From Labrys sp. KNU-23 (GTDB lineage Bacteria > Pseudomonadota > Alphaproteobacteria > Rhizobiales > Labraceae), in contig NZ_CP043488.1 of assembly GCF_008330945.1 (NCBI RefSeq), forward strand, positions 1,612,001 to 1,676,000: 64,000 nucleotides of DNA, written 5' to 3'. Below, piece after piece: positions 43,115 through 53,210 of this stretch; the first letter of the stretch is position 1; each line of letters begins with the position of its first letter. The translations under genes were made by a program, and so were the position numbers. Under the pieces are notes generated by a model, which was given only the letters and a program-made list of their open reading frames with translations, had not been told where the DNA came from and searched no databases.

Positions 43115-44296
43115 ATGCTCCTGTTGAATGCGCATCCCGATCACAACCGACCGTTGGATCCAGCCGACGCGGACATGCTCGGTCTCGAGGCCGCACGGAA
43201 CGTCGAGCGATTTCTCGCATATCGTCCCAACCATTCGCCCACTCCACTCCTCGCCTTGCCGCATCTGGCGAGTCAGGTTGGCGTTGCCGCAATCCATGTG
43301 AAAGATGAATCGCAACGCTTGGGACTCGGCAGTTTCAAGGCTCTTGGCGGATCCTACGCCGTGATCCGGCTCGTGCTCGAGGAAGCAAGCCGCGAACTGG
43401 GAAGAACGGTCGACGTCAACGAGTTGCAAACGCCGGCTGTCAGGGAAATCGCGGAGCGTATCACGGTGGGCTGCGCGACGGACGGCAACCATGGAAAGTC
43501 GGTCGCGGCCGGAGCGACCCTGGTCGGGGCCAAGGCCGCGATCTTCGTTCATTCCGGCGTGACGGACGAGCGAGTCGCAGCGATCGCTCAATTCGGTGCG
43601 AACATCATCCGTGTCGAGGGAACTTACGACGATTCCGTTGCAGAAGCCGAGCGCATTTGCCATGAGAACGGATGGATCGTGGTGTCCGACACGTCCTGGC
43701 CGGGCTACGAGCGCATTCCGGGACTGGTCATGCAGGGCTATACGGCCATGCTCCAGGAAGCGTTGCGGGAACTCCCGGCCCCTCCCACGCATGTCTTCAT
43801 GCAAGCCGGGGTTGGTGGTTTGGCGGCAGCGGTCGCCGGTCACTTCGATATCGTCTTCGGCACCGTCCGCCCGAAATTCATCGTTGTCGAGCCTGACCGT
43901 GCCGCATGCCTTTACCAGAGCGCAACCGCGGGTCAGCCGGTCAGGATCGAGCCGGGGGCACCAACCATCATGGCCATGCTTGAATGCTATGAGCCGTCGC
44001 TCGTGGCCTGGCGCATCCTCAGCAGGAAAGCGGATGCCTTCATGACGGTCAGCGAGGAGAACGCTGCCGACACCATGCGCCAGCTGGCAAATCCAGGGGG
44101 TAGAGATCCCGCCATCGTGGCAGGCGAAAGCGGCGCTGCAGGACTGACAGGCTTGTTGCACGCCCTCTCGTCGGCATGGGTGAAGCTCGGCCTCGACTCT
44201 TCGTCGCGCATATTTGTCATCAATACGGAAGGAGCGACCGACCAGGCCCGCTATGAGGCGATTGTCGGCCGGTCTCCGTCGGATGTTCTTGCGTGA
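43115..44296 (+). CDS. dpaL: Diaminopropionate ammonia-lyase
   Basis: Fold-type-II PLP enzyme, 393 residues, likely converting 2,3-diaminopropionate to pyruvate and ammonia. The PLP lysine is Lys75 in GLGSFKALGGSYA. The family motifs TVGCATDGNHGKSVA near 124, DTSWPGYERIPGLVMQGY near 193 and MQAGVGGLAAAVAGH near 229 (phosphate loop) follow. The ATG has AGAGGGAAAC upstream. It is controlled by the divergent AsnC-type gene. Diaminopropionate arises from plant non-protein amino acids and antibiotics, and the enzyme also accepts D- and L-serine in some species. Confidence 0.85.
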   Translation: MLLLNAHPDHNRPLDPADADMLGLEAARNVERFLAYRPNHSPTPLLALPHLASQVGVAAIHVKDESQRLGLGSFKALGGSYAVIRLVLEEASRELGRTVDVNELQTPAVREIAERITVGCATDGNHGKSVAAGATLVGAKAAIFVHSGVTDERVAAIAQFGANIIRVEGTYDDSVAEAERICHENGWIVVSDTSWPGYERIPGLVMQGYTAMLQEALRELPAPPTHVFMQAGVGGLAAAVAGHFDIVFGTVRPKFIVVEPDRAACLYQSATAGQPVRIEPGAPTIMAMLECYEPSLVAWRILSRKADAFMTVSEENAADTMRQLANPGGRDPAIVAGESGAAGLTGLLHALSSAWVKLGLDSSSRIFVINTEGATDQARYEAIVGRSPSDVLA

Positions 44297-44371
44297 CGCT
44301 GCCCGGACACAACCCGCGAGTTTGTCGAAGCCGCTTGTTTCCGTCGCGCACGCAAGCGGCATCTCAGTCCG

Positions 44372-45136
44372 TTATTTCGTCTTGCGTCGGCGCTGCTTGG
44401 CGTCGTCGAGCAGTTCGACCCGCAAGGCGAAGCAGTCCTTGTGATAGTGGATGTTCGCGACATAGATGGCCGTGCCGTTGCGATCGATCAAGATCAACCG
44501 GCAGTCTGCTGTGGGCTCTCCAAGGCCGATTTCGAGCAGCGTGGCGGTTTCCGGGTCAGCGACTCCGATCGTGAGCGTCTGAGGCGCTTGCACGATGGTC
44601 ACGTCGTCCATTTCCATGATCTGCGGCAAGGCGGCCGCGTGCGAAAATCGTTTGGGATCCTTATCGAAAATGTCCTGTGCCAGATGCAGGTTCACGACCG
44701 AGAACGGCTCGCCCTTGTTGTACTGGACACTCCGAAGGAAGGTATAGGCCTCGGCAAGGTTGCCCTCTCCCGGCTTTAGGTCCGGCGGCGCGGCATTTTC
44801 CTCCACATGCACCCGCTTGAGCACATTGTCCTTGAGGTTGGCGATCATCGCATCGAGGTCGGTCGCCAGATTGAACCAGCGCTGCCGTCTGAGCTTGTGC
44901 GAAACGAAAGTGCCCCTGCCTTGCTGGGCATCCAGAAGCCCTTCCTGCCGCAAGAGCTCGATCGCTTGCCGGATCGTCACACGCGCAACCGAAAACTCCC
45001 GCTCCAACTCCTCGAGAGTCGATATTTTCTCGCCGGGCGACCAGACTCCGCGATCGATACGTTGCCGCATGACGGAGGCGACCTGGATATAGAGCGGGGT
45101 CGGGCTGCGATCGTATATTTTGGGGGGTATATTCAT
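44372..45136 (-). CDS. GntR-family regulator with UTRA domain
   Basis: A 254-residue regulator with winged helix (PLYIQVASVMRQRIDRGVWS, then TLEELEREFSVARVTIRQAI and EGLLDAQQGRGTFVS) and C-terminal UTRA-like ligand domain. It stands between dpaL and the CoxSML-type operon. Upstream is GATAG-N6-CTATC at 45154-45169, and related ATACTAT-type palindromes appear before the binding-protein, hydroxylase and PLP-enzyme genes. It is the best candidate for their common regulator. Confidence 0.82.
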   Translation of the reverse strand: MNIPPKIYDRSPTPLYIQVASVMRQRIDRGVWSPGEKISTLEELEREFSVARVTIRQAIELLRQEGLLDAQQGRGTFVSHKLRRQRWFNLATDLDAMIANLKDNVLKRVHVEENAAPPDLKPGEGNLAEAYTFLRSVQYNKGEPFSVVNLHLAQDIFDKDPKRFSHAAALPQIMEMDDVTIVQAPQTLTIGVADPETATLLEIGLGEPTADCRLILIDRNGTAIYVANIHYHKDCFALRVELLDDAKQRRRKTK

Positions 45137-45153
45137 GATTCTAATATACTGTA

Positions 45154-45169
45154 GATAGGATCATCTATC
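45154..45169. promoter_or_regulatory. Inverted repeat GATAG-N6-CTATC upstream of the GntR gene
   Basis: GATAGGATCATCTATC has perfect 5-base arms, 18 bases before the GntR ATG, in an AT-rich tract with CTAATATACTGTAG. It is a candidate autoregulatory site. Confidence 0.45.
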
Positions 45170-45271
45170 CAGTCCTTCCGCAGCGAAAGTCGGCACACAT
45201 TCATAAGTCGACCATTACCCAGGTCCGGATCGCCGGGTGGTTTTTCTGATAATTCCAGCGACGGATTGTTT

Positions 45272-46465
45272 TCAGCGCCGCAAGAACAGCCTCGCGAACA
45301 GGGCTTTGAGCCGCCCCACCAGCACCGACGTGAACAATGAACCGGCGTCGAACTCAGCAGCAACTGCCGGCGCAACGCTATCCCCCGCGGATAACCTGGC
45401 TTCGAGATTTTGCAAGAAGGCTGCGATCAGCCGATTTGCGATGTCCTGCACGAGTCCCGAACGGCTGAATTGCGCGAGCATTCCGGTCAGGGTGAAGCCG
45501 ATCGTGACGTCGACGCGGGTCTGATCGGGCTTGTCGCCTTGTGAGACGGCATATCCGATCAGGCCGCGCGTTGCCGAATTGCTGCGCTGGTCCTTGCCGG
45601 CCCCGCTGATGGTACCGGTGCGTGTCGCGTCGTCGCGACTGATGTCGGCAACGCCCTGGAACTCGGCGCTGATGGGCCCAACCTTCACCTTGATACGCCC
45701 CTCCACATGCCCATCGACAGGCTCGCCGTTCAGCGAGGTGCCGGGCAGGCAAGTCGCAACGTCGCCAATGCGTCCGAAAAAATCCCATACCCGGTCAACC
45801 GGGTGCTGGACGGTGAAGCTCTTTGTGAATGTCGTCTGAGGCGTCCAGTTGGCGTCGTTGCGTGCGGCCGGAGCGAGGGTTCTCGTTGCAATCGCATCGT
45901 GCGGCTTCGCAACCGCGGCGGCGTCAACCGCACCGGCATGGCCGGATCCCGCCGGCCCGAGCACCTTGCGATTTCCGTCGGCGATGGCGCCCGCGCCTCG
46001 CTTGCGACGCGCTTCTATTACATCTTGAACCGCGCGAACGATGCCGACATACCCGGTGCAGCGGCAAAGATTGCCGCTCATGGCAACGCGGATGTCATGT
46101 TCGGTCGGATCCTCCATCCTCAGCACGACATCTCGCGCCGAAACCATCATTCCTGGCGTGCAATAGCCGCATTGGAGGGCGTGCTCACGCTTGAACGCCG
46201 CACGCAATTCGGTGGCGATCTCGTCGTCGTCCAATCCTTCGATCGTGGTGATGCTGGCATGATCGCAGGTCACGGCGAAGGTGATGCAAGAGCGGGTGGG
46301 AACACCATCGACCAGGATCGTGCATGCGCCGCAAACACCGTGCTCGCAACCGATATGGGTCCCCGTCAGATTGTGGCAATCGCGGAGGAAATCGGCAAGG
46401 TGGGTCCGCGGCTCCGCGCTTGCCGAGCGTTGCTTGCCGTTGATGGTCAGATTGATCGTGTTCAT
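45272..46465 (-). CDS. Xanthine-dehydrogenase-type iron-sulfur subunit fused to a CoxG (SRPBCC) domain
   Basis: The first about 160 residues of 397 form the CoxS-type small subunit with two [2Fe-2S] clusters: CEHGVCGACTILVDGVPTRSC (about 40-60) and CGYC...CRCTGY (about 99 and 134). A low-complexity linker (165-210) leads to a CoxG-type SRPBCC domain from about residue 210 (VDRVWDFFGRIGDVATCLPG). A hydrophobic C-terminal stretch ends the protein. CoxG is normally a separate membrane-recruiting accessory protein, so the fusion is notable. Last gene of the three-subunit operon, overlapping the FAD subunit by ATGA. Confidence 0.85.
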   Translation of the reverse strand: MNTINLTINGKQRSASAEPRTHLADFLRDCHNLTGTHIGCEHGVCGACTILVDGVPTRSCITFAVTCDHASITTIEGLDDDEIATELRAAFKREHALQCGYCTPGMMVSARDVVLRMEDPTEHDIRVAMSGNLCRCTGYVGIVRAVQDVIEARRKRGAGAIADGNRKVLGPAGSGHAGAVDAAAVAKPHDAIATRTLAPAARNDANWTPQTTFTKSFTVQHPVDRVWDFFGRIGDVATCLPGTSLNGEPVDGHVEGRIKVKVGPISAEFQGVADISRDDATRTGTISGAGKDQRSNSATRGLIGYAVSQGDKPDQTRVDVTIGFTLTGMLAQFSRSGLVQDIANRLIAAFLQNLEARLSAGDSVAPAVAAEFDAGSLFTSVLVGRLKALFARLFLRR

Positions 46466-47301
46466 GCTGGATATGCTCGCTCGATCGCGCGTCGCAGAGC
46501 GACGATATGGGTCTGGCGATCGATTTGGTCGATCATGCCGGACGCTTCCAGGAGCTGTGCAACGGCGCCGGCGTCGAATGCCTTGCCGGGCGCGCTGCCG
46601 CGTCCATCGCCGATGAAGGTGCTGGCCTGGGCCACGACGATCGGCTTGCTTTCAGTCGCGCCGATCACCGCACGGCTGACGCCCCTGTCCGGATCGTGGA
46701 GAAACGCTCCGATCGCATGCGCAAATTCACCTGTCTTGCGGCAGCTCTTGTAATAGCCCCAACGGGCGCCTTTTCCGAGTTTGGGGATGCTGACCGAAAC
46801 CAGGATCTCGCCGGGCCGCAGATCGGCTTCAAGCGCACCGAGCATATAGTCTTCGACGGAAATCGTACGCGTAGCGGAGGCTCCTGCGACCGTTACCGAA
46901 GCCCCGATGGTGGACAGGATGGAAATCCAGTCGGCCGATGGATCGGCATGGGTGAGACTGCCCCCGATCGTGCCGCGGTTGCGGACAGCGCGATAGGCGA
47001 TTCCATTGGCAACCGATGCCAGAGCCCCATGGGTCACATCGGGGACGCGCAGATCCTCGAAATCCGCATGCGTCACGCATGCCCCAACCACGACGTTTTC
47101 GCTATGGTCGTTGACAGCCTTGAGCTCGGAAATGCCGGTGATGTCGACAACGAGGTCCGGTTGCACCAGACGCATATTGAGCATGGGACCGAGCGACTGA
47201 CCGCCGGCCATGATTTTGACAGAGCGCCCCTGGTCGCTGATGAGCGAAATTGCGCCTGCGATGTCTTTGGGGCGAGCGTAATCGAAATTGACCGGCTTCA
47301 C
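46462..47301 (-). CDS. Xanthine-dehydrogenase-type FAD subunit (CoxM-like)
   Basis: A 279-residue medium subunit with the PCMH FAD-binding region KIMAGGQSLGPMLNMRLVQP near 30, AVRNRGTIGGSLTHADPSAD near 106 and a CO-dehydrogenase flavoprotein C-terminal domain. It passes electrons from the iron-sulfur clusters to its acceptor. The ATGA overlaps link it to both neighbours, giving the order large-medium-small. Confidence 0.9.
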   Translation of the reverse strand: MKPVNFDYARPKDIAGAISLISDQGRSVKIMAGGQSLGPMLNMRLVQPDLVVDITGISELKAVNDHSENVVVGACVTHADFEDLRVPDVTHGALASVANGIAYRAVRNRGTIGGSLTHADPSADWISILSTIGASVTVAGASATRTISVEDYMLGALEADLRPGEILVSVSIPKLGKGARWGYYKSCRKTGEFAHAIGAFLHDPDRGVSRAVIGATESKPIVVAQASTFIGDGRGSAPGKAFDAGAVAQLLEASGMIDQIDRQTHIVALRRAIERAYPA

Positions 47302-49679
47302 GCCATTTCTCCTTGCAACACCCCGGATCCTTGCAACGCCCCAGTCGGCTGACGGGACTCAGCGCGATGGATTGCTTCCAGCACACGGCGCGGCGTGATC
47401 GGCGAGCGGAGGAGTTCGACACCAAAACGGCGCAGCGCATCATTGACCGCGTTGCCGATCGCGGCGGGCGGAGCAATCGCCCCGCCTTCTCCGATGCCTT
47501 TGACGCCGAATTCCGTGTAGGGCGCCAGAGTTTCCATGTGATCGAGGCGCGGAGCCGGCACTTCGGTCGGTCCGGGCAACAAATAATCAGCGAAAGTGGA
47601 CGCCAGCGGCTGTCCCGAGGCGTCAAAATTCATTTCTTCATAGAGGGCAGTGCCGATTCCCTGCGCGAGACCGCCATAGATCTGGCCATCGACAACCATG
47701 GGATTGATGAGCTTGCCGCCGTCTTCGACGATGACATAGTCGAGGATCTCGATGTCGCCCATTTCAGGATCGACTGCGACGACCACCGCATGGGCCGCGT
47801 AACTGAAGGTGCCGGAGTCGCGCAGCGGCTTGTAGCCTATGGTCACTTCCAGCCCGCGCGGATCGACCCCGGCCGGCAGATCTTGCGGTCGACGGTACCA
47901 GGTGTGGGCTATTTCCTCGATTGTGACGCTTCCGCTGGCTCCGTGGACCCGCCCTCCCGATAATTCCACGGTGTCGACGTCGGCCTGCAGAAGATGAGCG
48001 CCGATCCGTTTGACCAGGCCTGCCAGCTCGCGCGAAGCCGTCGCCACGGCTCCTCCCGACATGACGGCACAGCGAGACCCCCAGCTGCCTGTCGAGTAAG
48101 GGGTATATTCGGTGTCACCATGGACCAGCTTGATCCTCGAGGTTTCGATGCCGAGGATCTCGTGCGCGATCTGCGGCATGGTGGTCTCCATGCTCTGGCC
48201 GTGCGAATGCGCCCCTATCCGGAGTTCGAGCCCGCCATCGGGTGTCATGCGCGCCGTCGCCTGCTCGTGGCCGGGCACCATCGGAATGCCCCAACCGGCG
48301 TAGACGGACGTGCCGTGGGCTCCCTGTTCGCAATAGACCGAATGTCCCACGCCAATGAGCCTGCCGTCGGGCTCCCCCCTCTTCTGGCGTTCGCGGATTG
48401 CCGGCAGATCGATGGCCTTGATCGCTCGGTCGAGAGCCTCGGGGTAGTTTCCGCTGTCGAAGTGCTTTTTCGTGATATTGTCGAAGGGCATTTGTTCGGG
48501 ACGAACGAGATTACGCCGTCGAACCTCATGCGGTTCAAGGCCACATTCGCGAGCGATGGCGTCGATGATCAGTTCCATCGCGGTACAGACGCCGGTGCGC
48601 GCGACCCCGCGATAAGGCAGGATCGGGCATTTATTGGTCGCGACTGACCAGGTATGGCAACGATAGGATGGAAAGTCGTACGGACCCGGCAGGATCGACG
48701 CGACCTGCGCGGCTTCGAGGCATGCCGAGAACGGATATGACGAATAGGCGCCGGAATCGACCGTGGCCTCGCAGTCGATCCCGCGCAGCCTGCCGTCTCG
48801 GTCGGCGTAGCCCGTGATGCGATAGTGGTGCTCGCGGCAGTTGGCACCGGCTGTCAAATGTTCGCGCCTGTCCTCCATCCATCGCACGGGATGGCCACAG
48901 CGCATCGCGTACCAGCCGAGACAGACATCCTCGGGCAGCAGGATTCCCTTGTAGCCGAAGCCGCCGCCGACATCCGGAGAGACAATGCGGATCTGTACCT
49001 GATCCAGCCCCAGGCACTCAGCAAGACCATTGCGCACGATGTGCGGCATCTGGCTCCCGGTATAGAGCACGAGATGCTCCATGCGGCTGTCCCAGTAGGC
49101 CACCGTTCCCCGGCCTTCCATCGGCGCCATGCTCTGCCTGGCAGTGGAGATCTCGCGCGTGACCTTGACGGGCGCATCGAGCGCGGCCGCGAAATTGACA
49201 TCCACAAAAGTCTCGAGAAATACGTTGTCGCCCCAGTGCTCATGCAACAGCGCCGAGCCAGACTCCCGGGCCTTCAACATGTCGTAGACCGCAGGCAACT
49301 CCTCCAGATCGACATCGACCTGCGCAACGATGTCTTCCGCCATAGCGCGAGTGTCGGCCACGCACATGGCAAGCAGTTCGCCGACTTGCCGAACCTTGTC
49401 GTGAGCCAAAACCGGTTGTTCCGAGGCCTTGAAGCCGTGCAGGCCGGAAACAGCGACGATCGGCTTGACGCCTTCCAAATCCGCCGGAAGTACGATCTGG
49501 CTACGGATCGCCTCCGGCGCGGTGACGGAACGTATTCTGGCATGTGCCAGAGGAGAGCGCACGAAAGCGACGTCCTTCATGCCGGCTAGCCGTATGTCCG
49601 CGACATACTGCCCGCGCCCTCGCAGAAAGCGGTCGTCTTCCTTCCGAAGCAATGACGCGCCGACACCTTGTTCGGTCAT
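47298..49679 (-). CDS. Xanthine-dehydrogenase-type molybdopterin subunit (CoxL-like, form II)
   Basis: A 793-residue catalytic subunit of a molybdenum hydroxylase. Moco contacts are seen in VGGGFGYKGILLPED near 255, PYRGVARTGVCTAMELIID near 355 and the C-terminal GIGEGGAIAPPAAIGNA with the catalytic Glu near 735. The AYRCSFR loop of true CO dehydrogenase is absent and is replaced by PYRGVAR, so it is an aldehyde/N-heterocycle/CO-like form II hydroxylase. The start at 49679 has GAGAGGAATC upstream. First gene of the operon with palindromes 77 bases upstream. Confidence 0.9.
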   Translation of the reverse strand: MTEQGVGASLLRKEDDRFLRGRGQYVADIRLAGMKDVAFVRSPLAHARIRSVTAPEAIRSQIVLPADLEGVKPIVAVSGLHGFKASEQPVLAHDKVRQVGELLAMCVADTRAMAEDIVAQVDVDLEELPAVYDMLKARESGSALLHEHWGDNVFLETFVDVNFAAALDAPVKVTREISTARQSMAPMEGRGTVAYWDSRMEHLVLYTGSQMPHIVRNGLAECLGLDQVQIRIVSPDVGGGFGYKGILLPEDVCLGWYAMRCGHPVRWMEDRREHLTAGANCREHHYRITGYADRDGRLRGIDCEATVDSGAYSSYPFSACLEAAQVASILPGPYDFPSYRCHTWSVATNKCPILPYRGVARTGVCTAMELIIDAIARECGLEPHEVRRRNLVRPEQMPFDNITKKHFDSGNYPEALDRAIKAIDLPAIRERQKRGEPDGRLIGVGHSVYCEQGAHGTSVYAGWGIPMVPGHEQATARMTPDGGLELRIGAHSHGQSMETTMPQIAHEILGIETSRIKLVHGDTEYTPYSTGSWGSRCAVMSGGAVATASRELAGLVKRIGAHLLQADVDTVELSGGRVHGASGSVTIEEIAHTWYRRPQDLPAGVDPRGLEVTIGYKPLRDSGTFSYAAHAVVVAVDPEMGDIEILDYVIVEDGGKLINPMVVDGQIYGGLAQGIGTALYEEMNFDASGQPLASTFADYLLPGPTEVPAPRLDHMETLAPYTEFGVKGIGEGGAIAPPAAIGNAVNDALRRFGVELLRSPITPRRVLEAIHRAESRQPTGALQGSGVLQGEMA

Positions 49680-49750
49680 GCTGATTCCTCTCCCCCGCTG
49701 TCCGGTTGGCACTTGTTCTGAGCAGGCATGCACCAGCTATTTTGTGGCCC

Positions 49751-49768
49751 ATGATATCATACTATGAT
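49751..49768. promoter_or_regulatory. Candidate GntR operators upstream of the molybdenum hydroxylase operon
   Basis: Two overlapping palindromes: ATGATATCAT at 49751-49760 and ATCATACTATGAT (one central base) at 49756-49768, followed by GATGATAGCATG. They resemble the sites at 41153 and 58892. Confidence 0.5.
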
Positions 49769-49851
49769 TAAGATGATAGCATGAATTAGAGTGATACAAG
49801 GACGGCCTGCCCCGGTGGTTGATCCAATGACGAGATGGCGCCGTGTTCGGA

Positions 49852-51303
49852 TCAGCCGAGCATCGGCAGAAGCTGGTCGATCGACTTCTTGGCATCGCCA
49901 TAGAACATGCGGGTGTTGTCCTTGAAGAACAGCGGGTTCTCGATGCCAGAATAGCCGGTGCCCTGGCCGCGCTTGGAGACGAAGACCGTCTTGGCCCTCC
50001 ACACCTCGAGCACTGGCATGCCGGCGATCGGACTGGCCGGATCCTCCTGGGCCGCCGGATTGACGATATCGTTGGAGCCGATGACGATGACCACGTCGGT
50101 GGAGGGGAAGTCCTCGTTGATCTCGTCCATCTCCAGCACGATATCGTAGGGCACCTTGGCCTCGGCGAGCAGCACGTTCATATGGCCGGGCAGGCGGCCG
50201 GCGACCGGGTGGATGGCGAAGCGCACTTCCTTGCCGGCGGCACGCAGCTTGCGGGTCAGCTCGCTGACCGATTGCTGGGCCTGGCTGACCGCCATGCCAT
50301 AGCCCGGCACGATGATGACGCTCTCGGCATCGTTGAGCGCCGAGGCCACGCCGTCAGCGTCGATGGCCACCTGTTCGCCCTCGATCTGCATGGTCGATTG
50401 CTGCGGGCCGCCGAAGCCGCCGAGGATGACCGACACGAAGGAGCGGTTCATCGCCTTGCACATGATGTAGGACAGGATCGCGCCCGACGAGCCGACCAGT
50501 GCACCGGTAACGATGAGCAGATCATTGCCCAGCGTGAAGCCGATCGCCGCCGCCGCCCAACCCGAATAGGAGTTGAGCATCGACACCACCACCGGCATGT
50601 CGGCCCCGCCGATGCCCATGATCAGGTGCCAGCCGATGAAACCGGCAAACAACGCAACCACAATGAGCTGCACAAGACTGGACCCGAGGACAGCAGACCC
50701 GGCGCAATAGGCAACGCCGAATGCCAGGCAGATCAGGGCAGCGGCCGCATTGAGGGCATGGCCACCCGGATATTTCTTGGCTTTGCCGTCGATCTTGCCA
50801 GCCAACTTGCCGAAAGCGACGATCGAGCCTGTAAACGTGACCGCTCCGATGAAGATGCCCAGGAAGACTTCCACCTTCAGCACGGCGATTTCAGCGGATG
50901 ACTTGTGTGCCAGCACGGCGGCGAAGCCCGAGAATGTCTCGGCCACGCCCGAGGCGCGGGCGGCAAGGACATCCATCAACGTGATTTCCGCGTTGATGCC
51001 GATGAAGACAGCGGCGAGGCCTACAAAGGAATGCAGCGCCGCGACCAGTTGGGGCATCTCCGTCATCTGCACACGGTTCGCGACATACCAGCCGGCCAGC
51101 GCGCCGAAAGCGATCATGGCAGCGGTGAGGTGCCAGTTGGCGGGTCCTGCCGCAAACAGGGTGGCGAACACGGCAAGCGCCATGCCGATGATGCCGTACC
51201 ACACGGCGCGCTTGGCGCTTTCCTGCCCTGACAACCCGCCAAGCGACAGGATGAACAGAATGGCGGCGACCACATAGGCCGCAGTCGAGAGTCCGATTTC
51301 CAT
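49852..51303 (-). CDS. pntB: NAD(P) transhydrogenase beta subunit
   Basis: A 483-residue PntB. The N-terminal half holds about nine membrane segments; the C-terminal NADP(H)-binding domain begins near 300 with [13 protein letters not shown] and continues [21 protein letters not shown] and [15 protein letters not shown]. It uses the proton motive force to make NADPH from NADH. It follows pntA by 10 bases. Confidence 0.95.
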   Translation of the reverse strand: MEIGLSTAAYVVAAILFILSLGGLSGQESAKRAVWYGIIGMALAVFATLFAAGPANWHLTAAMIAFGALAGWYVANRVQMTEMPQLVAALHSFVGLAAVFIGINAEITLMDVLAARASGVAETFSGFAAVLAHKSSAEIAVLKVEVFLGIFIGAVTFTGSIVAFGKLAGKIDGKAKKYPGGHALNAAAALICLAFGVAYCAGSAVLGSSLVQLIVVALFAGFIGWHLIMGIGGADMPVVVSMLNSYSGWAAAAIGFTLGNDLLIVTGALVGSSGAILSYIMCKAMNRSFVSVILGGFGGPQQSTMQIEGEQVAIDADGVASALNDAESVIIVPGYGMAVSQAQQSVSELTRKLRAAGKEVRFAIHPVAGRLPGHMNVLLAEAKVPYDIVLEMDEINEDFPSTDVVIVIGSNDIVNPAAQEDPASPIAGMPVLEVWRAKTVFVSKRGQGTGYSGIENPLFFKDNTRMFYGDAKKSIDQLLPMLG

Positions 51304-51313
51304 GTCGATTGCC

Positions 51314-52885
51314 TCAAGACTTCTGGAACATGGCGAGCATGCGCCGGGTGACGAGGAAGCCGCCGACGATGTTGATCGAGGCGATCAGCACCGAGACCGC
51401 CGACAAGGCGACGACCCACCGTGAACCGACTCCGATCTGCAGCAACGCACCCAGGATGATGATGCCCGAAATTGCATTGGTGACCGCCATCAGCGGGGTG
51501 TGCAGCGAGTGGCTGACATTCCAGATCACCTGGAAGCCGATGAAACAGGCCAGCACGAAGACGATGAAATGGCCGAGGAAGCTGGGCGGGGCGTAGAGGC
51601 CGACGATCAGCATCAGCACGGCGCCGATGCCGAGCAGGGTGAACTGCGAGCGGGTCTGCGCTTTGAAGTCGGCGCTTTCCTTGGCCCGTTTCTCCTCCAA
51701 GGTGAGTTCTTTTGGCTTTTCCTTCGGCTTCTGGGCGGCGATGGCTGCGATCTTGGGCGGCGGCGGCGGGAAGGTGATGGCGCCCTCCCGGGTCACGGTC
51801 GCGCCGCGGATCACGTCGTCCTCCATATTGTGGTTGATGACGCCGTCCTTGGCCGGGGTCAGGTCAGCGATGAAGTGGCGGATATTGTTGGCATAGAGCT
51901 CGGAAGCCTGCGCGCCCATGCGGCTGGGGAAATCGGTGTAGCCGACCACGGTGACGCCGTTCTGACTGACGATCTTCTCGTTCGGCACCGTCAGGTCGCA
52001 ATTGCCGCCGCGTTCGGCGGCGAGGTCCACGATGACCGAACCGGTCTTCATCGCAGCGACCATATCGGCGGTCCACAGCTTGGGTGCGTCGCGGCCGGGG
52101 ATCAGCGCCGTAGTGATCACGACATCGACCTCGGGTGCCTGGGCACGGAACAGTTCGAGCTGCTTGGCGCGAAATTCGGGCGACGAAGGCGCGGCATAGC
52201 CGCCTGTCGCGGCACCGTCCTGGCTGTCGGAGAAGTCGAGGAAGAGGAACTCACCGCCCATCGACTCGATCTGCTCGGCCACCTCCGGCCGCACGTCGAA
52301 GGCACGCACGATCGCCCCGAGCCCGCGGGCCGCGCCGATGGCGGCAAGGCCGGCGACGCCGGCGCCGATCACCAGCACCTTGGCCGGCTTCACCTTGCCG
52401 GCGGCGGTGACCTGGCCGGTGAAGAAGCGCCCGAAATTGTTGGCCGCTTCGATCACTGCCCGGTAGCCGGCGATGTTGGCCATCGAGGACAAGGCGTCCA
52501 TCTTCTGCGCGCGCGAGATGCGCGGCACCATGTCCATGGCGACCGCCGTGACACCCTTGTCCTTGGCGCGCTGGAGCAGGTCCGCGTTCTGGCCCGGATA
52601 GAAGAAGGAGATCAGTGTCTGGCCCGTCTTCAGCCGTTCGACCTCAGCGTCGGTCGGCTGGCGTACCTTGACCACCACGTCGACGGCCTTGACGAGATCC
52701 GCTGCCGACGCCTCGATGGCCACGCCAGCCCTCACGTAATCGGCGTCACTGAAACCGGAGGCGTCACCTGCCCCGGCTTCCACGAAAACCTGATGGCCGA
52801 GTTTCTCAAGATGCGCGGCGGATGAGGGCGTCACCGCCACCCGCGCCTCTCCCGGATAGGTTTCTTTCACCGCGCCGACCTTCAT
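51314..52885 (-). CDS. pntA: NAD(P) transhydrogenase alpha subunit (single-chain)
   Basis: A 523-residue PntA with an N-terminal NAD(H) domain ([42 protein letters not shown] near 170, and [11 protein letters not shown]). The C-terminal membrane part has about four helices from residue 420. Many alphaproteobacteria split this into PntAA and PntAB; here it is one chain, as in enterobacteria. It is placed between the hydroxylase operon and the F420-type genes, so it may supply NADPH for F420 reduction. Confidence 0.93.
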   Translation of the reverse strand: MKVGAVKETYPGEARVAVTPSSAAHLEKLGHQVFVEAGAGDASGFSDADYVRAGVAIEASAADLVKAVDVVVKVRQPTDAEVERLKTGQTLISFFYPGQNADLLQRAKDKGVTAVAMDMVPRISRAQKMDALSSMANIAGYRAVIEAANNFGRFFTGQVTAAGKVKPAKVLVIGAGVAGLAAIGAARGLGAIVRAFDVRPEVAEQIESMGGEFLFLDFSDSQDGAATGGYAAPSSPEFRAKQLELFRAQAPEVDVVITTALIPGRDAPKLWTADMVAAMKTGSVIVDLAAERGGNCDLTVPNEKIVSQNGVTVVGYTDFPSRMGAQASELYANNIRHFIADLTPAKDGVINHNMEDDVIRGATVTREGAITFPPPPPKIAAIAAQKPKEKPKELTLEEKRAKESADFKAQTRSQFTLLGIGAVLMLIVGLYAPPSFLGHFIVFVLACFIGFQVIWNVSHSLHTPLMAVTNAISGIIILGALLQIGVGSRWVVALSAVSVLIASINIVGGFLVTRRMLAMFQKS

Positions 52886-53210
52886 GGTGCCATCACTCCC
52901 TCAGCGCCTCTTTCGGCGTGCGATTGGTCAATTGTTTCAGAGCGCATATGCCTGCAGTCCCGATACCGTTGATCTGGATTTGAACCGACAGCCCGGGTCC
53001 TCGCTGGAAATTCCATGCGGAGTTTGTCGCGATACAATTGAATTTGGGGCCCGAGCCGAGCATGACATGGACCTTGTGTCAGCTCGATCTCCAAGTCAAC
53101 CTATTTATAGTAAGATAGAAACAATTTTTACGCCTGCGGCATGTAGTCATGGAAAAGGGGCCGATTGGCCCCTTTTCTTGTCGATATGTCGGACGATGGA
53201 CGAAGATCGT
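52886..53210. other. Upstream region of pntAB
   Basis: No gene was recognised. It contains CTATCTTACTAT on the minus strand (53107-53118), identical to a 12-mer at 41135-41146 before the binding-protein gene, and a terminator at 53153-53180. The pntAB promoter should lie between these and 52885. Confidence 0.5.
53153..53180. terminator. Bidirectional intrinsic terminator
   Basis: AAAAGGGGCC and GGCCCCTTTT form a perfect 10-base stem around GATT, with T-rich 3' flank. It ends the M20 gene on the minus strand, 31 bases after its stop. Confidence 0.85.

Noticed and set aside
47298..49679. Possible aerobic CO dehydrogenase large subunit
   Set aside because: The active-site AYRCSFR loop with its catalytic cysteine is replaced by PYRGVAR, so CO oxidation is not supported.
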